DNA from: Franconibacter pulveris DSM 19144
GTDB taxonomy: Bacteria > Pseudomonadota > Gammaproteobacteria > Enterobacterales > Enterobacteriaceae
Direction of reading: 5' to 3'
NCBI GenBank assembly: GCA_000621185.1
Contig: KK211223.1
Coordinates: 393,077 to 457,076, forward strand
Length of the DNA stretch: 64,000 nt
Below the pieces are notes generated by a model. That model did not search any database, was not told the origin of the DNA, and was given only the letters and a program-made list of their open reading frames with translations. Below, in pieces: positions 22,849-35,962 of the stretch. A program made the position numbers and the translations under genes. How positions within the stretch are numbered: position 1 is the stretch's first letter; each line of letters opens with the position of its first letter.

Positions 22849-23757
22849 TTATCGATTGTTAACGGCCAGCTTCTCAGCCAGATAATCAATCATCACCCGC
22901 ATTTTTACCGGCAACTGGCGGCCTGCGGACCAGAGCAGCCAGAGCTGGCCGGAATAGGTGCTGATAAATTCCCATTCCGGCAGTACCTGTACAATCTCGC
23001 CGTTCGCCAGCGCTTCACGGGCGGTGAACAGCGGCAGGCTGCCAATGCCCAGGTGTTGCTTCACCGCGTCCAGCCGCACCCCGGTATGGTTCGCCGCATA
23101 ACGCCCGTGGGTTTGCATCACCAGCGTTTTGCCGTGCTGGCGAAACTTCCAGCGCGAGTCGACTGGCGTTTCCCCAAGGCTGATGCAGCTGTGAGCCCGT
23201 AAATCCTGAGGGTGCTGCGGCGTACCATGCTGCGCCAGATAATGCGGCGTGGCGCACAACAGATGCGTGATAGGCATTAGCGCTTTGCCATGCAACCCCG
23301 GCGAAGGGGTATTGGTGATACGCAGCGCGAGATCCACGCCATCGTCAATCAGGTCCATATAACGATCTTCAAGCCGCAGACAGATGTCTACCTGCGGATA
23401 GCGAGCCAGAAATTCCGCCATTACCGGGTGCAGTACAAAGCGGCCTACCGCTTTGGGCACGCTCAGGGTGAGCTTGCCCTGCGGCGCCTGTTGATCGATG
23501 CCGCCCTGCGAAAGGACCAGGCGCGCGGAGTCCAGCATTACCGTGGCGGATTTTAACACCTCGCTGCCTGCGTCGCTCAGGCGCAGCTTGCGGGTAGTGC
23601 GATGCAGCAGCTTAACGCCGAGCTCTTTCTCCAGCCGTGAAATGCTGCGGCTGACGGAAGAGGGCGTTGCGCCGAGCTTGCGGGCGGCGGCAGAGAAGCT
23701 GCCGCTCTCCACCACGATGACGAAGGCGGCGATTTCGGGCAATAACGTCAGGTTCAT
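22849..23757 (-). CDS. LysR-family transcriptional regulator
   Basis: 302 residues from the ATG at 23757, which places the helix-turn-helix (about residues 20-40, SFSAAARKLGATPSSVSRSI) at the usual distance from the N terminus; an ATG nine codons upstream (23784) is possible. The effector domain (about 90-300) has the CISLGETP and HTGVRLDAV blocks common in the DmlR/YhaJ-like branch. It is divergent from the AlaX-type gene at 23852, which it may regulate; no effector can be inferred. K-12 lacks this gene between rihC and dapB. Confidence 0.85.
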   Translation of the reverse strand: MNLTLLPEIAAFVIVVESGSFSAAARKLGATPSSVSRSISRLEKELGVKLLHRTTRKLRLSDAGSEVLKSATVMLDSARLVLSQGGIDQQAPQGKLTLSVPKAVGRFVLHPVMAEFLARYPQVDICLRLEDRYMDLIDDGVDLALRITNTPSPGLHGKALMPITHLLCATPHYLAQHGTPQHPQDLRAHSCISLGETPVDSRWKFRQHGKTLVMQTHGRYAANHTGVRLDAVKQHLGIGSLPLFTAREALANGEIVQVLPEWEFISTYSGQLWLLWSAGRQLPVKMRVMIDYLAEKLAVNNR

Positions 23758-23851
23758 ATTTATGCGTCGTATGCAAAGGTGCATTGTCTGAGGGCGGGAT
23801 TATCTTCCCCGGGTTAATCAATATACTGTCTGGATAACCGGGAGGACAATA

Positions 23852-24484
23852 ATGACTGAAAAACGCTATTACACCAGCGATGCCGTAAGCGGCGAAGCGC
23901 AGGTGCTGCGCTGCGAGGCGAACAGCGACGGGCTCTATGAAGTGGAACTTGATGCCACGCTGTTTCATCCCCAGGGCGGCGGGCAGCCTGCTGACAGCGG
24001 TACGATTAACGGGATCCCTTTGGTGCGCCTGGAGAACCGCGGCGATAAGGTTATTCATTTTCTCGGGCAGCCTGTGACGCAAGAAAGGGTAAAGCTGGAG
24101 GTGAATGCGTCGCTGCGTAAGCTGCATTCCCGCTGGCATTCAGCAGGGCATTTGATTGGTTATGCAGGCGAGCAGCATGGCTGGCGCCCGGTAAAAGCGC
24201 ACCACTGGCCGGGCGAAGGCAAAATCACCTTTAATGCGACAGAAGGCGCGCTTGCGCCTGAGGCCTGCGCGCTAAGTGAAAAAATTACCGCCTGGATAGC
24301 TGACGATTTGCCGCGCCTGGTCACCTTCGACAATGCGCTTCGCCAGGTGCGCTTTGGTGATTTACCCGTTTACGGCTGCGGCGGCACGCATGTCGTTTCG
24401 CTGGCGGAGTTAGGGGAAGTGAAGCTCACCAGCCTGAAAGTGAAAAAAGGGCAACTGATCGTGGCCTACCAGCTGGCAGAATAG
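23852..24484 (+). CDS. Alanyl-tRNA editing protein, AlaX type
   Basis: 210 residues. It matches the free-standing editing domain of AlaRS: H96 and H100 in WHSAGH and C176/H180 in CGGTHV form the zinc site that hydrolyses Ser-tRNA-Ala (or Gly-tRNA-Ala). An N-terminal beta-barrel part with FHPQGGGQPADSG (39-50) makes it resemble the longer AlaX-M class. GGGAGGAC before the ATG is a strong ribosome site. Divergent from the LysR gene. E. coli K-12 does not carry it here. Confidence 0.9.
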   Translation: MTEKRYYTSDAVSGEAQVLRCEANSDGLYEVELDATLFHPQGGGQPADSGTINGIPLVRLENRGDKVIHFLGQPVTQERVKLEVNASLRKLHSRWHSAGHLIGYAGEQHGWRPVKAHHWPGEGKITFNATEGALAPEACALSEKITAWIADDLPRLVTFDNALRQVRFGDLPVYGCGGTHVVSLAELGEVKLTSLKVKKGQLIVAYQLAE

Positions 24485-24518
24485 CCTTTTCTGCAACTAT
24501 TAAGCGCTTCTGTCTCAC

Positions 24519-24556
24519 AGGCGCATGCTTATCCATAAAAAGCATGCGCCTTTAAT
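24519..24556 (+). terminator. Probable terminator after the AlaX gene
   Basis: AGGCGCATGCTT (24519-24530) and AAGCATGCGCCT (24540-24551) form a 12-bp stem; the tail (TTAATG...) is only moderately T-rich. Confidence 0.6.
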
Positions 24557-24671
24557 GTCTTTTACTGATATCCCCTCCGTTTTGTCATAAATTTCTAATT
24601 ATGCGCGTTTTTCGCTGGCAGCCCGTGGGTGGGCTGGTTAACCTGAGAACGTTTTATAAGCAATTCCTTAA

Positions 24672-25511
<840 letters not shown>

Positions 25512-25562
25512 TCAGAATTACCCATCGTGATGTGGTTATTGCAATCATAACTCTTTGATTGG

Positions 25563-25593
25563 AAGGGCAATAATTTATTGCCCTTTTTATTTT
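25563..25593 (+). terminator. Terminator of dapB
   Basis: AAGGGCAA (25563-25570) pairs with TTGCCCTT (25578-25585) around a 7-base loop, then T3AT5. Confidence 0.88.
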
Positions 25594-25684
25594 TATTGCA
25601 TTTCAACGTTCTTGCGTTTATATCATGGCTAAATCTCAAAAATAGGCAGTGTTCTATAGTTTTTATGTTGCCATACTGTAAATT

Positions 25685-25700
25685 TTGACCAAATGGTCCA
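25685..25700. promoter_or_regulatory. RutR operator
   Basis: TTGACCAAATGGTCCA matches the RutR consensus TTGACCANNTGGTCAA at all but one base. RutR senses uracil and binds upstream of carAB P1 in E. coli. Confidence 0.85.
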
Positions 25701-25733
25701 CTTTTTTCCTTCCTGACGTTTTGTTTTCGGTTT

Positions 25734-25757
25734 TCGTTGTCAACGAAACGGTTTCGT
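25734..25757. repeat. Overlapping inverted repeats upstream of carAB P1
   Basis: TTTCGTTG and CAACGAAA flank a single T, and the second arm is reused in ACGAAAC-G-GTTTCGT. This gives three alternating half-sites within about 25 bases. The second repeat resembles LacI/GalR-family operators, and PurR acts in this region in E. coli, but the spacing (central single G) does not fit the PurR box exactly. Confidence 0.6.
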
Positions 25758-25842
25758 CACTGAGTTTTACTCTCTTTTTAGCTGCATTTAAGCGTATTCA
25801 CTGTCAGTGAGCTAAAAATATCAGAAAAAATCACCTGCAGAG

Positions 25843-25884
25843 TAGACTTTGCCCTGTGTTCTCTCTAGAATGCCGCCGTTTGCC
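25843..25884 (+). promoter_or_regulatory. carAB promoter P1 with UTP-sensitive start sequence
   Basis: TAGACT (25843-25848), a 17-base spacer and TAGAAT (25866-25871). Seven bases on, GTTTGC (25878-25883) repeats the initially transcribed GUUUGC at which E. coli RNA polymerase slips when UTP is high. The same pyrimidine control is therefore likely here. Confidence 0.75.
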
Positions 25885-25930
25885 AAAAATTCGTCAGGCA
25901 GGCTGTTTTGCAATTGATTCATCCCTGCTG

Positions 25931-25969
25931 TTTGAATTAATATGCAAATAAATTGACTGTTTATTCCCT
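25931..25969. promoter_or_regulatory. Tandem ARG boxes (ArgR) at carAB P2
   Basis: TTTGAATTAATATGCAAA (25931-25948) and ATTGACTGTTTATTCCCT (25952-25969) are two 18-bp ARG-box-like sequences separated by 3 bp, the canonical ArgR arrangement, just upstream of the carA start. The second is the poorer match. Confidence 0.72.
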
Positions 25970-25979
25970 GGAGGACGTT

Positions 25980-27128
25980 TTGATTAAGTCAGCGCTGTTG
26001 GTTCTGGAAGACGGGACCCAATTTTACGGTCGGGCCATTGGGGCATCAGGTTCGGCGGTTGGGGAAGTCGTTTTCAATACTTCAATGACCGGTTATCAAG
26101 AAATCCTCACTGATCCTTCCTACTCCCGCCAGATTGTCACTCTTACTTATCCCCATATTGGTAATGTCGGTACTAACGAAGCCGATGAAGAATCCTCCCA
26201 GGTGCACGCGCAAGGCCTCATCATTCGCGATCTGCCGCTGATTGCCAGCAACTATCGCAACACCGAGGATCTCTCTTCTTACCTGAAGCGCCATAACATC
26301 GTGGCGATTGCCGACATCGACACCCGTAAACTGACCCGCCTGCTGCGTGAGAAAGGCGCGCAGAACGGCTGCATCATTGCGGGCGACAATCTGGACGCGC
26401 GTCTGGCGCTGGAAAAAGCGAAGGGATTCCCGGGGCTGAACGGCATGGACCTGGCGAAAGAGGTCAGCACCGCTGAGCCTTACAGCTGGACACAGGGAAG
26501 CTGGACGCTTTCAGGCGAGCTGCCGGAAGCGAAGAAAGACGAAGAGCTGCCTTACCACGTGGTGGCTTACGACTACGGCGTGAAGCGCAACATTCTGCGT
26601 ATGCTGGTAGACCGCGGCTGCCGCCTGACCGTGGTGCCGGCGAAAACCCCGGCGGAAGAGGTGCTGAAAATGAATCCGGACGGCGTGTTCCTCTCAAACG
26701 GCCCCGGCGACCCGGCGCCGTGCGACTACGCCATCGACGCGATCGACAAATTCCTGCAAACCGACCTGCCGGTGTTCGGCATCTGCCTGGGTCACCAGTT
26801 GCTGGCGTTGGCGAGCGGCGCGAAAACGGTGAAGATGAAGTTCGGCCACCACGGCGGCAACCACCCGGTGAAAGACGTGGAGAACAACCGCGTAATGATT
26901 ACTGCGCAGAACCACGGTTTTGCAGTAGATGAAGCGACGCTGCCAGCCAACCTGCGCGTCACGCATAAATCGCTGTTCGACGGCACGCTGCAGGGGATTC
27001 ACCGCACCGACAAACCCGCCTTCAGCTTCCAGGGACACCCGGAGGCGAGCCCGGGCCCGCACGACGCCGCGCCGCTGTTTGACCATTTCATTGACTTAAT
27101 TATGCAATACCGTAAGACCGCCAAATAA
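25980..27128 (+). CDS. carA: Carbamoyl-phosphate synthase small (glutaminase) subunit
   Basis: 382 residues from TTG 25980, the E. coli length; like E. coli carA it starts at UUG, set by GGAGG six bases upstream and by similarity beginning [11 protein letters not shown]. An in-frame ATG 27 bases upstream lies in the ARG boxes and is rejected. The class I amidotransferase C269 is in FGICLGHQ, with the catalytic His/Glu in [10 protein letters not shown]. It feeds ammonia from glutamine to CarB. 17 bases separate it from carB. Confidence 0.98.
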   Translation: MIKSALLVLEDGTQFYGRAIGASGSAVGEVVFNTSMTGYQEILTDPSYSRQIVTLTYPHIGNVGTNEADEESSQVHAQGLIIRDLPLIASNYRNTEDLSSYLKRHNIVAIADIDTRKLTRLLREKGAQNGCIIAGDNLDARLALEKAKGFPGLNGMDLAKEVSTAEPYSWTQGSWTLSGELPEAKKDEELPYHVVAYDYGVKRNILRMLVDRGCRLTVVPAKTPAEEVLKMNPDGVFLSNGPGDPAPCDYAIDAIDKFLQTDLPVFGICLGHQLLALASGAKTVKMKFGHHGGNHPVKDVENNRVMITAQNHGFAVDEATLPANLRVTHKSLFDGTLQGIHRTDKPAFSFQGHPEASPGPHDAAPLFDHFIDLIMQYRKTAK

Positions 27129-27145
27129 TCAGGAGAAAATGAAAC

Positions 27146-30370
<3,225 letters not shown>

Positions 30371-30388
30371 CTTCTACACCGCTTAGCC

Positions 30389-30420
30389 AAAAGCCAGCCT
30401 CATGATGAGGCTGGCTTTTT
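30389..30420 (+). terminator. Terminator of carAB
   Basis: AAGCCAGCCTC (30391-30401) pairs with GAGGCTGGCTT (30407-30417) over loop ATGAT, followed by T runs; A-rich on the other side. Confidence 0.9.
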
Positions 30421-30510
30421 ACTTTTCAGGAATGTTCCGTTTCTGTGCGCCCTGTTAGCCATCTGAGCTAGGCTTTGAAATGAAACCAACAAAGACGCAG
30501 GGAGATAACC

Positions 30511-30741
30511 ATGCGAACGCAATTACTTCTCGCTTCCTCTTTTACCGCTGCGGCGCTGCTGATGGGCGGCTGCTCCTCTAACCAGGCGGTAAAAACCACT
30601 GACGGTCACACCATAGTGACCGATGGCAAACCGCAGGTAGATAACGATACCGGGCTGGTATCCTATGAAAACGCGGAAACCGGTAAAACCGAGCAGATTA
30701 ATCGCGATCAGGTTAAGTCGATGAACGAGCTGGATAACTGA
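30511..30741 (+). CDS. Small YgdI/YgdR-type (DUF903) lipoprotein
   Basis: 76 residues. A lipoprotein signal peptide ends in LMGGC, so the lipidated Cys is residue 21, and SSNQ follows. The rest (TDGHTIVTDGKPQVDNDTG, then SYENAETGKTEQINRDQV) matches the small beta-rich DUF903 family of E. coli YgdI and YgdR. Function unknown; Ser after the Cys predicts outer-membrane sorting. GGGAG precedes the ATG. E. coli K-12 has the cai and fix genes in this interval instead. Confidence 0.88.
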   Translation: MRTQLLLASSFTAAALLMGGCSSNQAVKTTDGHTIVTDGKPQVDNDTGLVSYENAETGKTEQINRDQVKSMNELDN

Positions 30742-30761
30742 TCCTTTCGCTTTGCCGCAAT

Positions 30762-30795
30762 AGCAGTGGCATCTGCCACTGCTTCCTCTTCTTTC
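30762..30795 (+). terminator. Likely terminator of the lipoprotein gene
   Basis: AGCAGTGG (30762-30769) pairs with CCACTGCT (30776-30783) around CATCTG, followed by a pyrimidine-rich tail. Confidence 0.55.
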
Positions 30796-30883
30796 CTAAA
30801 AGCCCTGCATATTGTCTCTGTAAGCGAAACGTCAATCCGTCTACACTCTGAGGATTAACCGCGTCCGCAAGACAGGCGACTCC

Positions 30884-31414
30884 ATGATTTTGATTATTTA
30901 TGCACATCCCTACCCGCGACACTCCCATGCCAACCGCCATATGCTTGAGCAAATCAGCAATTTGCCGGATGTGGAAGTTCGCTCGCTCTACCAGCTCTAT
31001 CCTGATTTCAATATCGATATTCTCGCCGAACAGGAAGCGCTAAGCCGGGCGGAGTTAATCATCTGGCAGCATCCTATGCAGTGGTACAGCGTGCCGCCGC
31101 TATTTAAACTCTGGATAGATAAAGTGCTGACTCACGGCTGGGCCTATGGTCACGGCGGCACGGCGTTGCATGGCAAAAGCGTGCTCTGGGCGGTTACTAC
31201 CGGCGGCGACGCGCACCATTTTGACCTTGGCGATCATCCGGGTTTCGACGTGCTGGCCCAACCGCTGCAGGCTACCGCAATCTACTGCGGGCTAAAATGG
31301 TTGCCGCCTTTTACGCTGCATGGCGCTTTTGTCTGCGACGATGAAACGCTGGAAGGCCAGGCGCGTCACTATAAGCAACGGTTGATGGAATGGCAGGAGG
31401 GGCGCCGTGGATAG
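30884..31414 (+). CDS. kefF: KefC ancillary quinone oxidoreductase KefF
   Basis: 176 residues, flavodoxin-like NAD(P)H:quinone oxidoreductase fold ([18 protein letters not shown] at the N terminus, [24 protein letters not shown]). In E. coli it is an FMN protein that binds KefC and is needed for full activity of the glutathione-gated K+ efflux system. It overlaps kefC by eight bases, consistent with a stoichiometric complex. Confidence 0.97.
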   Translation: MILIIYAHPYPRHSHANRHMLEQISNLPDVEVRSLYQLYPDFNIDILAEQEALSRAELIIWQHPMQWYSVPPLFKLWIDKVLTHGWAYGHGGTALHGKSVLWAVTTGGDAHHFDLGDHPGFDVLAQPLQATAIYCGLKWLPPFTLHGAFVCDDETLEGQARHYKQRLMEWQEGRRG

Positions 31415-33269
31415 TCATACTCTGATTCAGGCTCTTATTTACCTTGGCTCAGCGGCGCTGATCGTGCCGCTGGCGGTACGGCTGGGATTGGGTTCGGTGC
31501 TCGGCTACCTGATTGCAGGTTGCATTATCGGCCCGTGGGGCTTGCGGCTTGTCACCGATGCGCAGTCCATCCTGCACTTCGCCGAGATTGGCGTGGTGCT
31601 GATGCTCTTTGTCATCGGACTGGAGCTGGACCCGCGTCGCCTCTGGACGCTGCGCGCGTCGGTATTCGGCGGCGGAGCGTTGCAGATGATCGCCTGCGGC
31701 TTGTTGCTGGGCCTGTTCTGTATGACGTTGGGTCTGCGCTGGCAGGTGGCCGCGTTGATTGGCCTGACGCTCGCGCTCTCCTCTACGGCGATAGCGATGC
31801 AGGCAATGAATGAGCGCAACCTGACGGTGTCGCAAATGGGCCGCAGCGCCTTTGCGGTGCTGCTGTTTCAGGATATCGCCGCGATTCCGCTGGTGGCGAT
31901 GATCCCGCTGCTGGCCGCCAGCGGCGCGGCGACCACACTCGGCGCTTTCACGCTTTCCGCGCTGAAAGTGATCGCTGCGCTGGCGATAGTCGTGCTGCTT
32001 GGCCGCTACGTTGCGCGTCCGGCGCTGCGCTTCGTGGCGCGCTCCGGGCTGCGCGAAGTGTTCAGCGCCGTCGCGCTGTTTTTAGTGTTTGGCTTCGGTT
32101 TGCTGCTGGAAGAAGCCGGGCTTTCCATGGCGATGGGGGCGTTTCTCGCTGGCGTGCTGCTGGCAAGCTCCGAATATCGCCATGCGCTGGAAAGCGATAT
32201 CGAACCGTTTAAGGGGTTGCTGCTCGGTCTCTTTTTTATCGGCGTTGGCATGTCCATCGATTTTGGCACGCTGGTGGCGAACCCGCTGCGGGTGATTATT
32301 CTGCTGGTCGGGTTTCTTGTCATCAAGACCGTAACGCTGTGGCTGGTGGCGAAGCCGCTGAAGGTGCCTGGCAAACAGCGCCGTTGGTTCGCTGTATTGC
32401 TGGGGCAGGGGAGCGAATTCGCTTTTGTGATTTTCGGCGCGGCGCAGATGGCGCAGGTGCTTGACCCGGAATGGGCGAAATCGCTCACTCTCGCGGTGGC
32501 GCTTTCCATGGCGGCAACGCCAGTGCTGCTGGTGTTGCTGACGCGTCTTGAGAAAGCGGCGCCGGCGCAGGCGCGTGAGGCGGATGAAATCGACGAAGAG
32601 CAGCCGCGGGTGATTATCGCAGGCTTCGGCCGCTTCGGGCAGATCGCCGGCCGTCTGTTGCTTTCAAGCGGCGTAAAAATGGTGGTGCTCGATCACGACC
32701 CGGACCACATCGAAACCCTGCGCAAGTTCGGCATGAAGGTCTTTTACGGTGATGCCACGCGGGTGGATTTGCTGGAATCAGCGGGGGTGGCGAAAGCCGA
32801 GGTGCTAATCAACGCAATAGACGATCCGCAAACTAACCTGCAACTTACCGAGCTGGTGCAGGCGCACTTCCCGCAGGTGCGCATCATCGCCCGCGCTCGC
32901 GATGTCGATCACTACATTCGACTGCGTCAGGCGGGCGTGGAGCAGCCTGAACGTGAAACCTTCGAAGGCGCTTTAAAAGTGGGACGCCTGGCGCTGGAAG
33001 GGTTAGGGCTGGGGGCGTATGAAGCGCGCGAGCGTGCCGATGTGTTCCGCCACTATAACCAGCAGATGGTGGAAGAGATGGCGGATGGCGATAACGATAC
33101 CGCCGCTCGCGCCGCGACGTTCCGTCGCACCAGCGCGATGCTGACCGAAATAATCAGCGAAGACCGGGCGCATCTTTCGGTGGTGCAACGCCACGGCTGG
33201 CAGGGAACGCAGGAAGGCAAACATACCGGCAACGAGGCGGACGAACCGGAAGTGAAACCGCAAGCGTGA
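31407..33269 (+). CDS. kefC: Glutathione-regulated K+ efflux system protein KefC
   Basis: 620 residues, exactly the E. coli length, starting at GTG 31407 with GGAGG upstream inside kefF. The first 380 or so residues form the CPA2 antiporter membrane domain; the [19 protein letters not shown] loop is the known regulatory loop. A cytoplasmic KTN/RCK domain with [14 protein letters not shown] follows from about residue 400. Opens K+ efflux and acidifies the cytosol on electrophile stress. Terminator at 33275. Confidence 0.98.
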   Translation: MDSHTLIQALIYLGSAALIVPLAVRLGLGSVLGYLIAGCIIGPWGLRLVTDAQSILHFAEIGVVLMLFVIGLELDPRRLWTLRASVFGGGALQMIACGLLLGLFCMTLGLRWQVAALIGLTLALSSTAIAMQAMNERNLTVSQMGRSAFAVLLFQDIAAIPLVAMIPLLAASGAATTLGAFTLSALKVIAALAIVVLLGRYVARPALRFVARSGLREVFSAVALFLVFGFGLLLEEAGLSMAMGAFLAGVLLASSEYRHALESDIEPFKGLLLGLFFIGVGMSIDFGTLVANPLRVIILLVGFLVIKTVTLWLVAKPLKVPGKQRRWFAVLLGQGSEFAFVIFGAAQMAQVLDPEWAKSLTLAVALSMAATPVLLVLLTRLEKAAPAQAREADEIDEEQPRVIIAGFGRFGQIAGRLLLSSGVKMVVLDHDPDHIETLRKFGMKVFYGDATRVDLLESAGVAKAEVLINAIDDPQTNLQLTELVQAHFPQVRIIARARDVDHYIRLRQAGVEQPERETFEGALKVGRLALEGLGLGAYEARERADVFRHYNQQMVEEMADGDNDTAARAATFRRTSAMLTEIISEDRAHLSVVQRHGWQGTQEGKHTGNEADEPEVKPQA

Positions 33270-33274
33270 TAAGA

Positions 33275-33300
33275 AACGCCCCGAAAGGGGCGTTTTTTTA
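33275..33300 (+). terminator. Terminator of kefC
   Basis: AACGCCCC (33275-33282) pairs with GGGGCGTT (33287-33294) around GAAA, then more T. Its T run touches the stop codon of the convergent LysE-type gene. Confidence 0.88.
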
Positions 33301-33918
33301 GCTCAGCGCGACTTTAATGCCCAGCGCCAGCAGCATGCCGCCGAGCAGTTTATCGATAATTTTCTGCGCTTTGGTCAACCCGCGACGCACCGGCTCGCTC
33401 TGAATCAGCACCACCAGCAGTGGCCACCACACGACCGTCAGGCCGACGATAATGCCCGCATACCAGAGTTTCTCACCGAGGCCCGAATTCACGTTTAACA
33501 CCTGAGTAAACATCGCCAGGAAGAAAAGCGTGGCTTTCGGATTAAGCAGGTTGCACAGGTAGCCCTGTAAAAAGGCTTTCCTCAGCGACACCTCTTCACG
33601 GGCGACATCGCTCACCGCAAGCTTACTCCCGCCTCGCGCAAGCAGCGCCTGTACGCCGAGCCAGATGAGATAGGCGGCGCCCGCGTATTTCAGCAATCCA
33701 AACAACCAGGGGGTGGTGGTTATCACGACGGCGATGCCTGCCACGCAATAAGTCATGTGTGTTATCACCCCGAAAATGACACCCGCTGCGGTGGTGAGTG
33801 CGGCGGCGCGACGATAGCGGGCTGCGTTTTTAATCACCAGAAAAAAATCGGGGCCGGGGGAGAGCATTCCCAGCGCGGCGATGGTCGCCACAAACAAAGT
33901 GGTTTCAAGCATGCGCAA
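33298..33918 (-). CDS. LysE/RhtB-family amino-acid exporter
   Basis: 206 residues with about six membrane spans. The N-terminal SPGPDFFLVIKNA is the family signature, and NLLNPKATLFF follows in the middle. Members export amino acids such as threonine, homoserine, lysine or leucine; the substrate here is unknown. It is not orthologous to a K-12 gene at this site. A start at the third residue (33912) is also possible. Convergent with kefC, divergent from folA. Confidence 0.9.
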   Translation of the reverse strand: MRMLETTLFVATIAALGMLSPGPDFFLVIKNAARYRRAAALTTAAGVIFGVITHMTYCVAGIAVVITTTPWLFGLLKYAGAAYLIWLGVQALLARGGSKLAVSDVAREEVSLRKAFLQGYLCNLLNPKATLFFLAMFTQVLNVNSGLGEKLWYAGIIVGLTVVWWPLLVVLIQSEPVRRGLTKAQKIIDKLLGGMLLALGIKVALS

Positions 33919-34107
33919 ACCTCATCGTAAAACGTGGGCAGAACTATAGCGCAAAACGTTGTCAAAATGATCGCTGAGGCCGCCTGAGATCGTCGCGTTT
34001 GGTCACGATGTTGAGCCAGGGCGTTAAGTGGATGGTCCTCTGTCCAGCGAACGTTGTGGGTAAGCTGGCAGAACCAAAAATTTTACCGATCCCCTGCGTT
34101 GCGTTAG

Positions 34108-34136
34108 TCGACTAAGGAATGCGCTTTACGTATAGT
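34108..34136 (+). promoter_or_regulatory. folA promoter
   Basis: TCGACT (34108-34113), a 17-base spacer and TATAGT (34131-34136), about 25 bases of leader to the folA ATG. The surroundings resemble the E. coli folA promoter. Confidence 0.75.
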
Positions 34137-34170
34137 GGCGACAATTTTTTTACCATCTGGGAATCAATCA

Positions 34171-34650
34171 ATGATCAGTCTGATTGCAGCGTTAGCTGTG
34201 GATCGCGTTATTGGCATGGAGAACGCCATGCCGTGGAATTTGCCGGCCGATCTCGCCTGGTTCAAGCGCACGACCCTGAATAAACCGGTCATCATGGGCC
34301 GTCTTACCTGGGAATCAATTGGCCGTCCGCTGCCGGGCCGTAAAAATATTGTGCTTAGCAGCAAAGCAGGCGATGACGATCGCGTGGTGTGGGTGAGCTC
34401 GGTGGAAGAAGCGCTGAAGGCCTGCGGCGATGCGGAAGAGATCATGGTGATCGGCGGCGGTCGCGTTTATGAGCAATTCTTGCCGAAAGCGCAGCGTCTT
34501 TATCTCACGCATATTGATGCAGAAGTGGAAGGAGACACCCATTTTCCGGATTATGAACCGGACGAATGGCAATCGGTTTTCAGTGAGTTTCATGACGCTG
34601 ACGAGCAGAACTCGCACAGCTACTGCTTTGAGATTCTGGAGCGCCGATAA
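34171..34650 (+). CDS. folA: Dihydrofolate reductase
   Basis: 159 residues from ATG 34171, the E. coli length. It reduces dihydrofolate with NADPH and is the target of trimethoprim. The catalytic acid is D27, the Met20 loop is AMPWNLPAD, and [11 protein letters not shown] binds NADPH. None of P21, W30 and the NADPH loop differs from sensitive enterobacterial DHFR as far as I can recall. Single gene, convergent with apaH. Confidence 0.98.
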   Translation: MISLIAALAVDRVIGMENAMPWNLPADLAWFKRTTLNKPVIMGRLTWESIGRPLPGRKNIVLSSKAGDDDRVVWVSSVEEALKACGDAEEIMVIGGGRVYEQFLPKAQRLYLTHIDAEVEGDTHFPDYEPDEWQSVFSEFHDADEQNSHSYCFEILERR

Positions 34651-34725
34651 GCGGCGCCGCTTGCGGGTATAACGTTACCCTACGCCTCTCATTCGGCCGC
34701 CCTCGCCAGAGGGCGCCGACGCTGA

Positions 34726-35577
34726 TTACGACGCTACTGCGGTTTCGCCTTCATCCAGATCGAGCTGGCGATTCGACGGCTGAGCGAAGAACGCTTTGTC
34801 TTCCCAGCGCAGGCAGGTCAGCGTGCCTCCCCAGCAGCATCCCGTATCCAGCCCGTAGACATTTTCCGGCGTGCCTTTGCCTTCAAGCGACGCCCAGTGG
34901 CCGAAGACAATGGAATAGTTCTGCGAAACCGGACCCGGAATAGCGAACCACGGCTTCAGCGGCGCGGGGGCGTTTTCCGGCGTGTCTTTACAGAACATAT
35001 CAAGCTGGCCATTCGGGAAGCAGTAGCGCATCCGGGTCAGCGCGTTAGTGATAAAGCGCAGGCGCGCAAGGCCGGTCAGTTCTGAAGACCAGTTGTTTGG
35101 CATGTCGCCATACATGGCGTCGAGAAACAGCGGATAGCTGTCGCTTGCAAGCACCGCTTCCACATCGCGGGCGCAGCCCATGGCGGTCTGCAGATCCCAC
35201 TGCGGCGTGATGCCGGCATGGGCCATCACCAGTTTTTTCTCTTCATCGACCTGCAGCAGCGGCTGGCGGCGCAGCCAGTTGATCAGCTCATCGGCGTCGG
35301 GCGCTTCCAGCAGCGGGGTAATTCTGTCTTTCGGCTTATTACGGCTGATGCCCGCGTAAACCGCTAACAGATGGAGATCATGGTTGCCCAGCACCACGCG
35401 CACCGCGTCGCCAAGCGAGCGGATATAGCGCAGCACTTCGAGCGAACCCGGTCCGCGCGCCACCAGGTCGCCGGTCAGCCACAGCGTATCCTTGCCGGGA
35501 GTAAATTCGACATGCTTTAGCAGGGCGACCAGTTCATCGTAGCAACCGTGAACGTCGCCAATCAGGTATGTTGACAT
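34726..35577 (-). CDS. apaH: Diadenosine tetraphosphatase (symmetrical)
   Basis: 283 residues from the ATG at 35577; a longer in-frame extension overlaps apaG and is rejected. Metallophosphatase motifs GDVHGC (7-12), GDLVARGP and GNHDLHLL are present. It splits Ap4A to two ADP and removes Np4 caps from RNA 5' ends. Last gene of lptD-surA-pdxA-rsmA-apaG-apaH, four bases after apaG. Confidence 0.97.
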   Translation of the reverse strand: MSTYLIGDVHGCYDELVALLKHVEFTPGKDTLWLTGDLVARGPGSLEVLRYIRSLGDAVRVVLGNHDLHLLAVYAGISRNKPKDRITPLLEAPDADELINWLRRQPLLQVDEEKKLVMAHAGITPQWDLQTAMGCARDVEAVLASDSYPLFLDAMYGDMPNNWSSELTGLARLRFITNALTRMRYCFPNGQLDMFCKDTPENAPAPLKPWFAIPGPVSQNYSIVFGHWASLEGKGTPENVYGLDTGCCWGGTLTCLRWEDKAFFAQPSNRQLDLDEGETAVAS

Positions 35578-35581
35578 CGTA

Positions 35582-35959
35582 TTAATGAATGAGTGTTGGT
35601 AAGGCCAACCGGAAAACCGGGATGGCGATGCGAAAGCGGCTGCCTTGTTCATCGACCATTTCATAATGGCCTTCCATCGTGCCGAACGGCGTTTCTATCA
35701 CCGCGCCGCTGGTGTACTGGTATTCGCCGCCCGGGGCGATAAGCGGCTGTTCACCGACAACGCCTTCACCCTGAACTTCCGTTTCGCGTCCGTTGCCGTT
35801 AGTGATAAGCCAGTAACGGCTCAGCAACTGAACGGGAGTTCGCCCCAGGTTGCGGATAGTAACGGTATAGGCAAAAACGAAACGCTCTTCATCCGGCGAG
35901 GATTGCGATTCGATATAAACGCTTTGCACCTGAACGCAGACACGGGGCGAATCTAGCAT
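35582..35959 (-). CDS. apaG: ApaG domain protein (Co2+/Mg2+ efflux associated)
   Basis: 125 residues, the E. coli length. The fibronectin-like ApaG domain has [20 protein letters not shown] and [14 protein letters not shown]. The exact function is unsettled; the family was linked to cobalt and magnesium sensitivity. Three bases after rsmA and four before apaH, so co-translation is likely. Confidence 0.96.
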   Translation of the reverse strand: MLDSPRVCVQVQSVYIESQSSPDEERFVFAYTVTIRNLGRTPVQLLSRYWLITNGNGRETEVQGEGVVGEQPLIAPGGEYQYTSGAVIETPFGTMEGHYEMVDEQGSRFRIAIPVFRLALPTLIH

Positions 35960-35962
35960 GGC

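Larger units (their letters stand above)
25512..25979 (+). promoter_or_regulatory. dapB-carA control region (overview)
   Basis: 468 bases without a gene. In order it holds the dapB terminator, a RutR-like palindrome (25685-25700), a cluster of inverted repeats (25734-25757), the pyrimidine-type promoter P1 (25843-25871) with a slippage-type start, and two ARG boxes over the second promoter region (25931-25969). The separate entries give details. Confidence 0.8.

Noticed and set aside
30389-30420. Long perfect palindrome after carB as a possible recombination or attachment site
   Set aside because: The T run and place after the stop codon make a terminator the simple explanation, and no integrase or flanking repeats are present.
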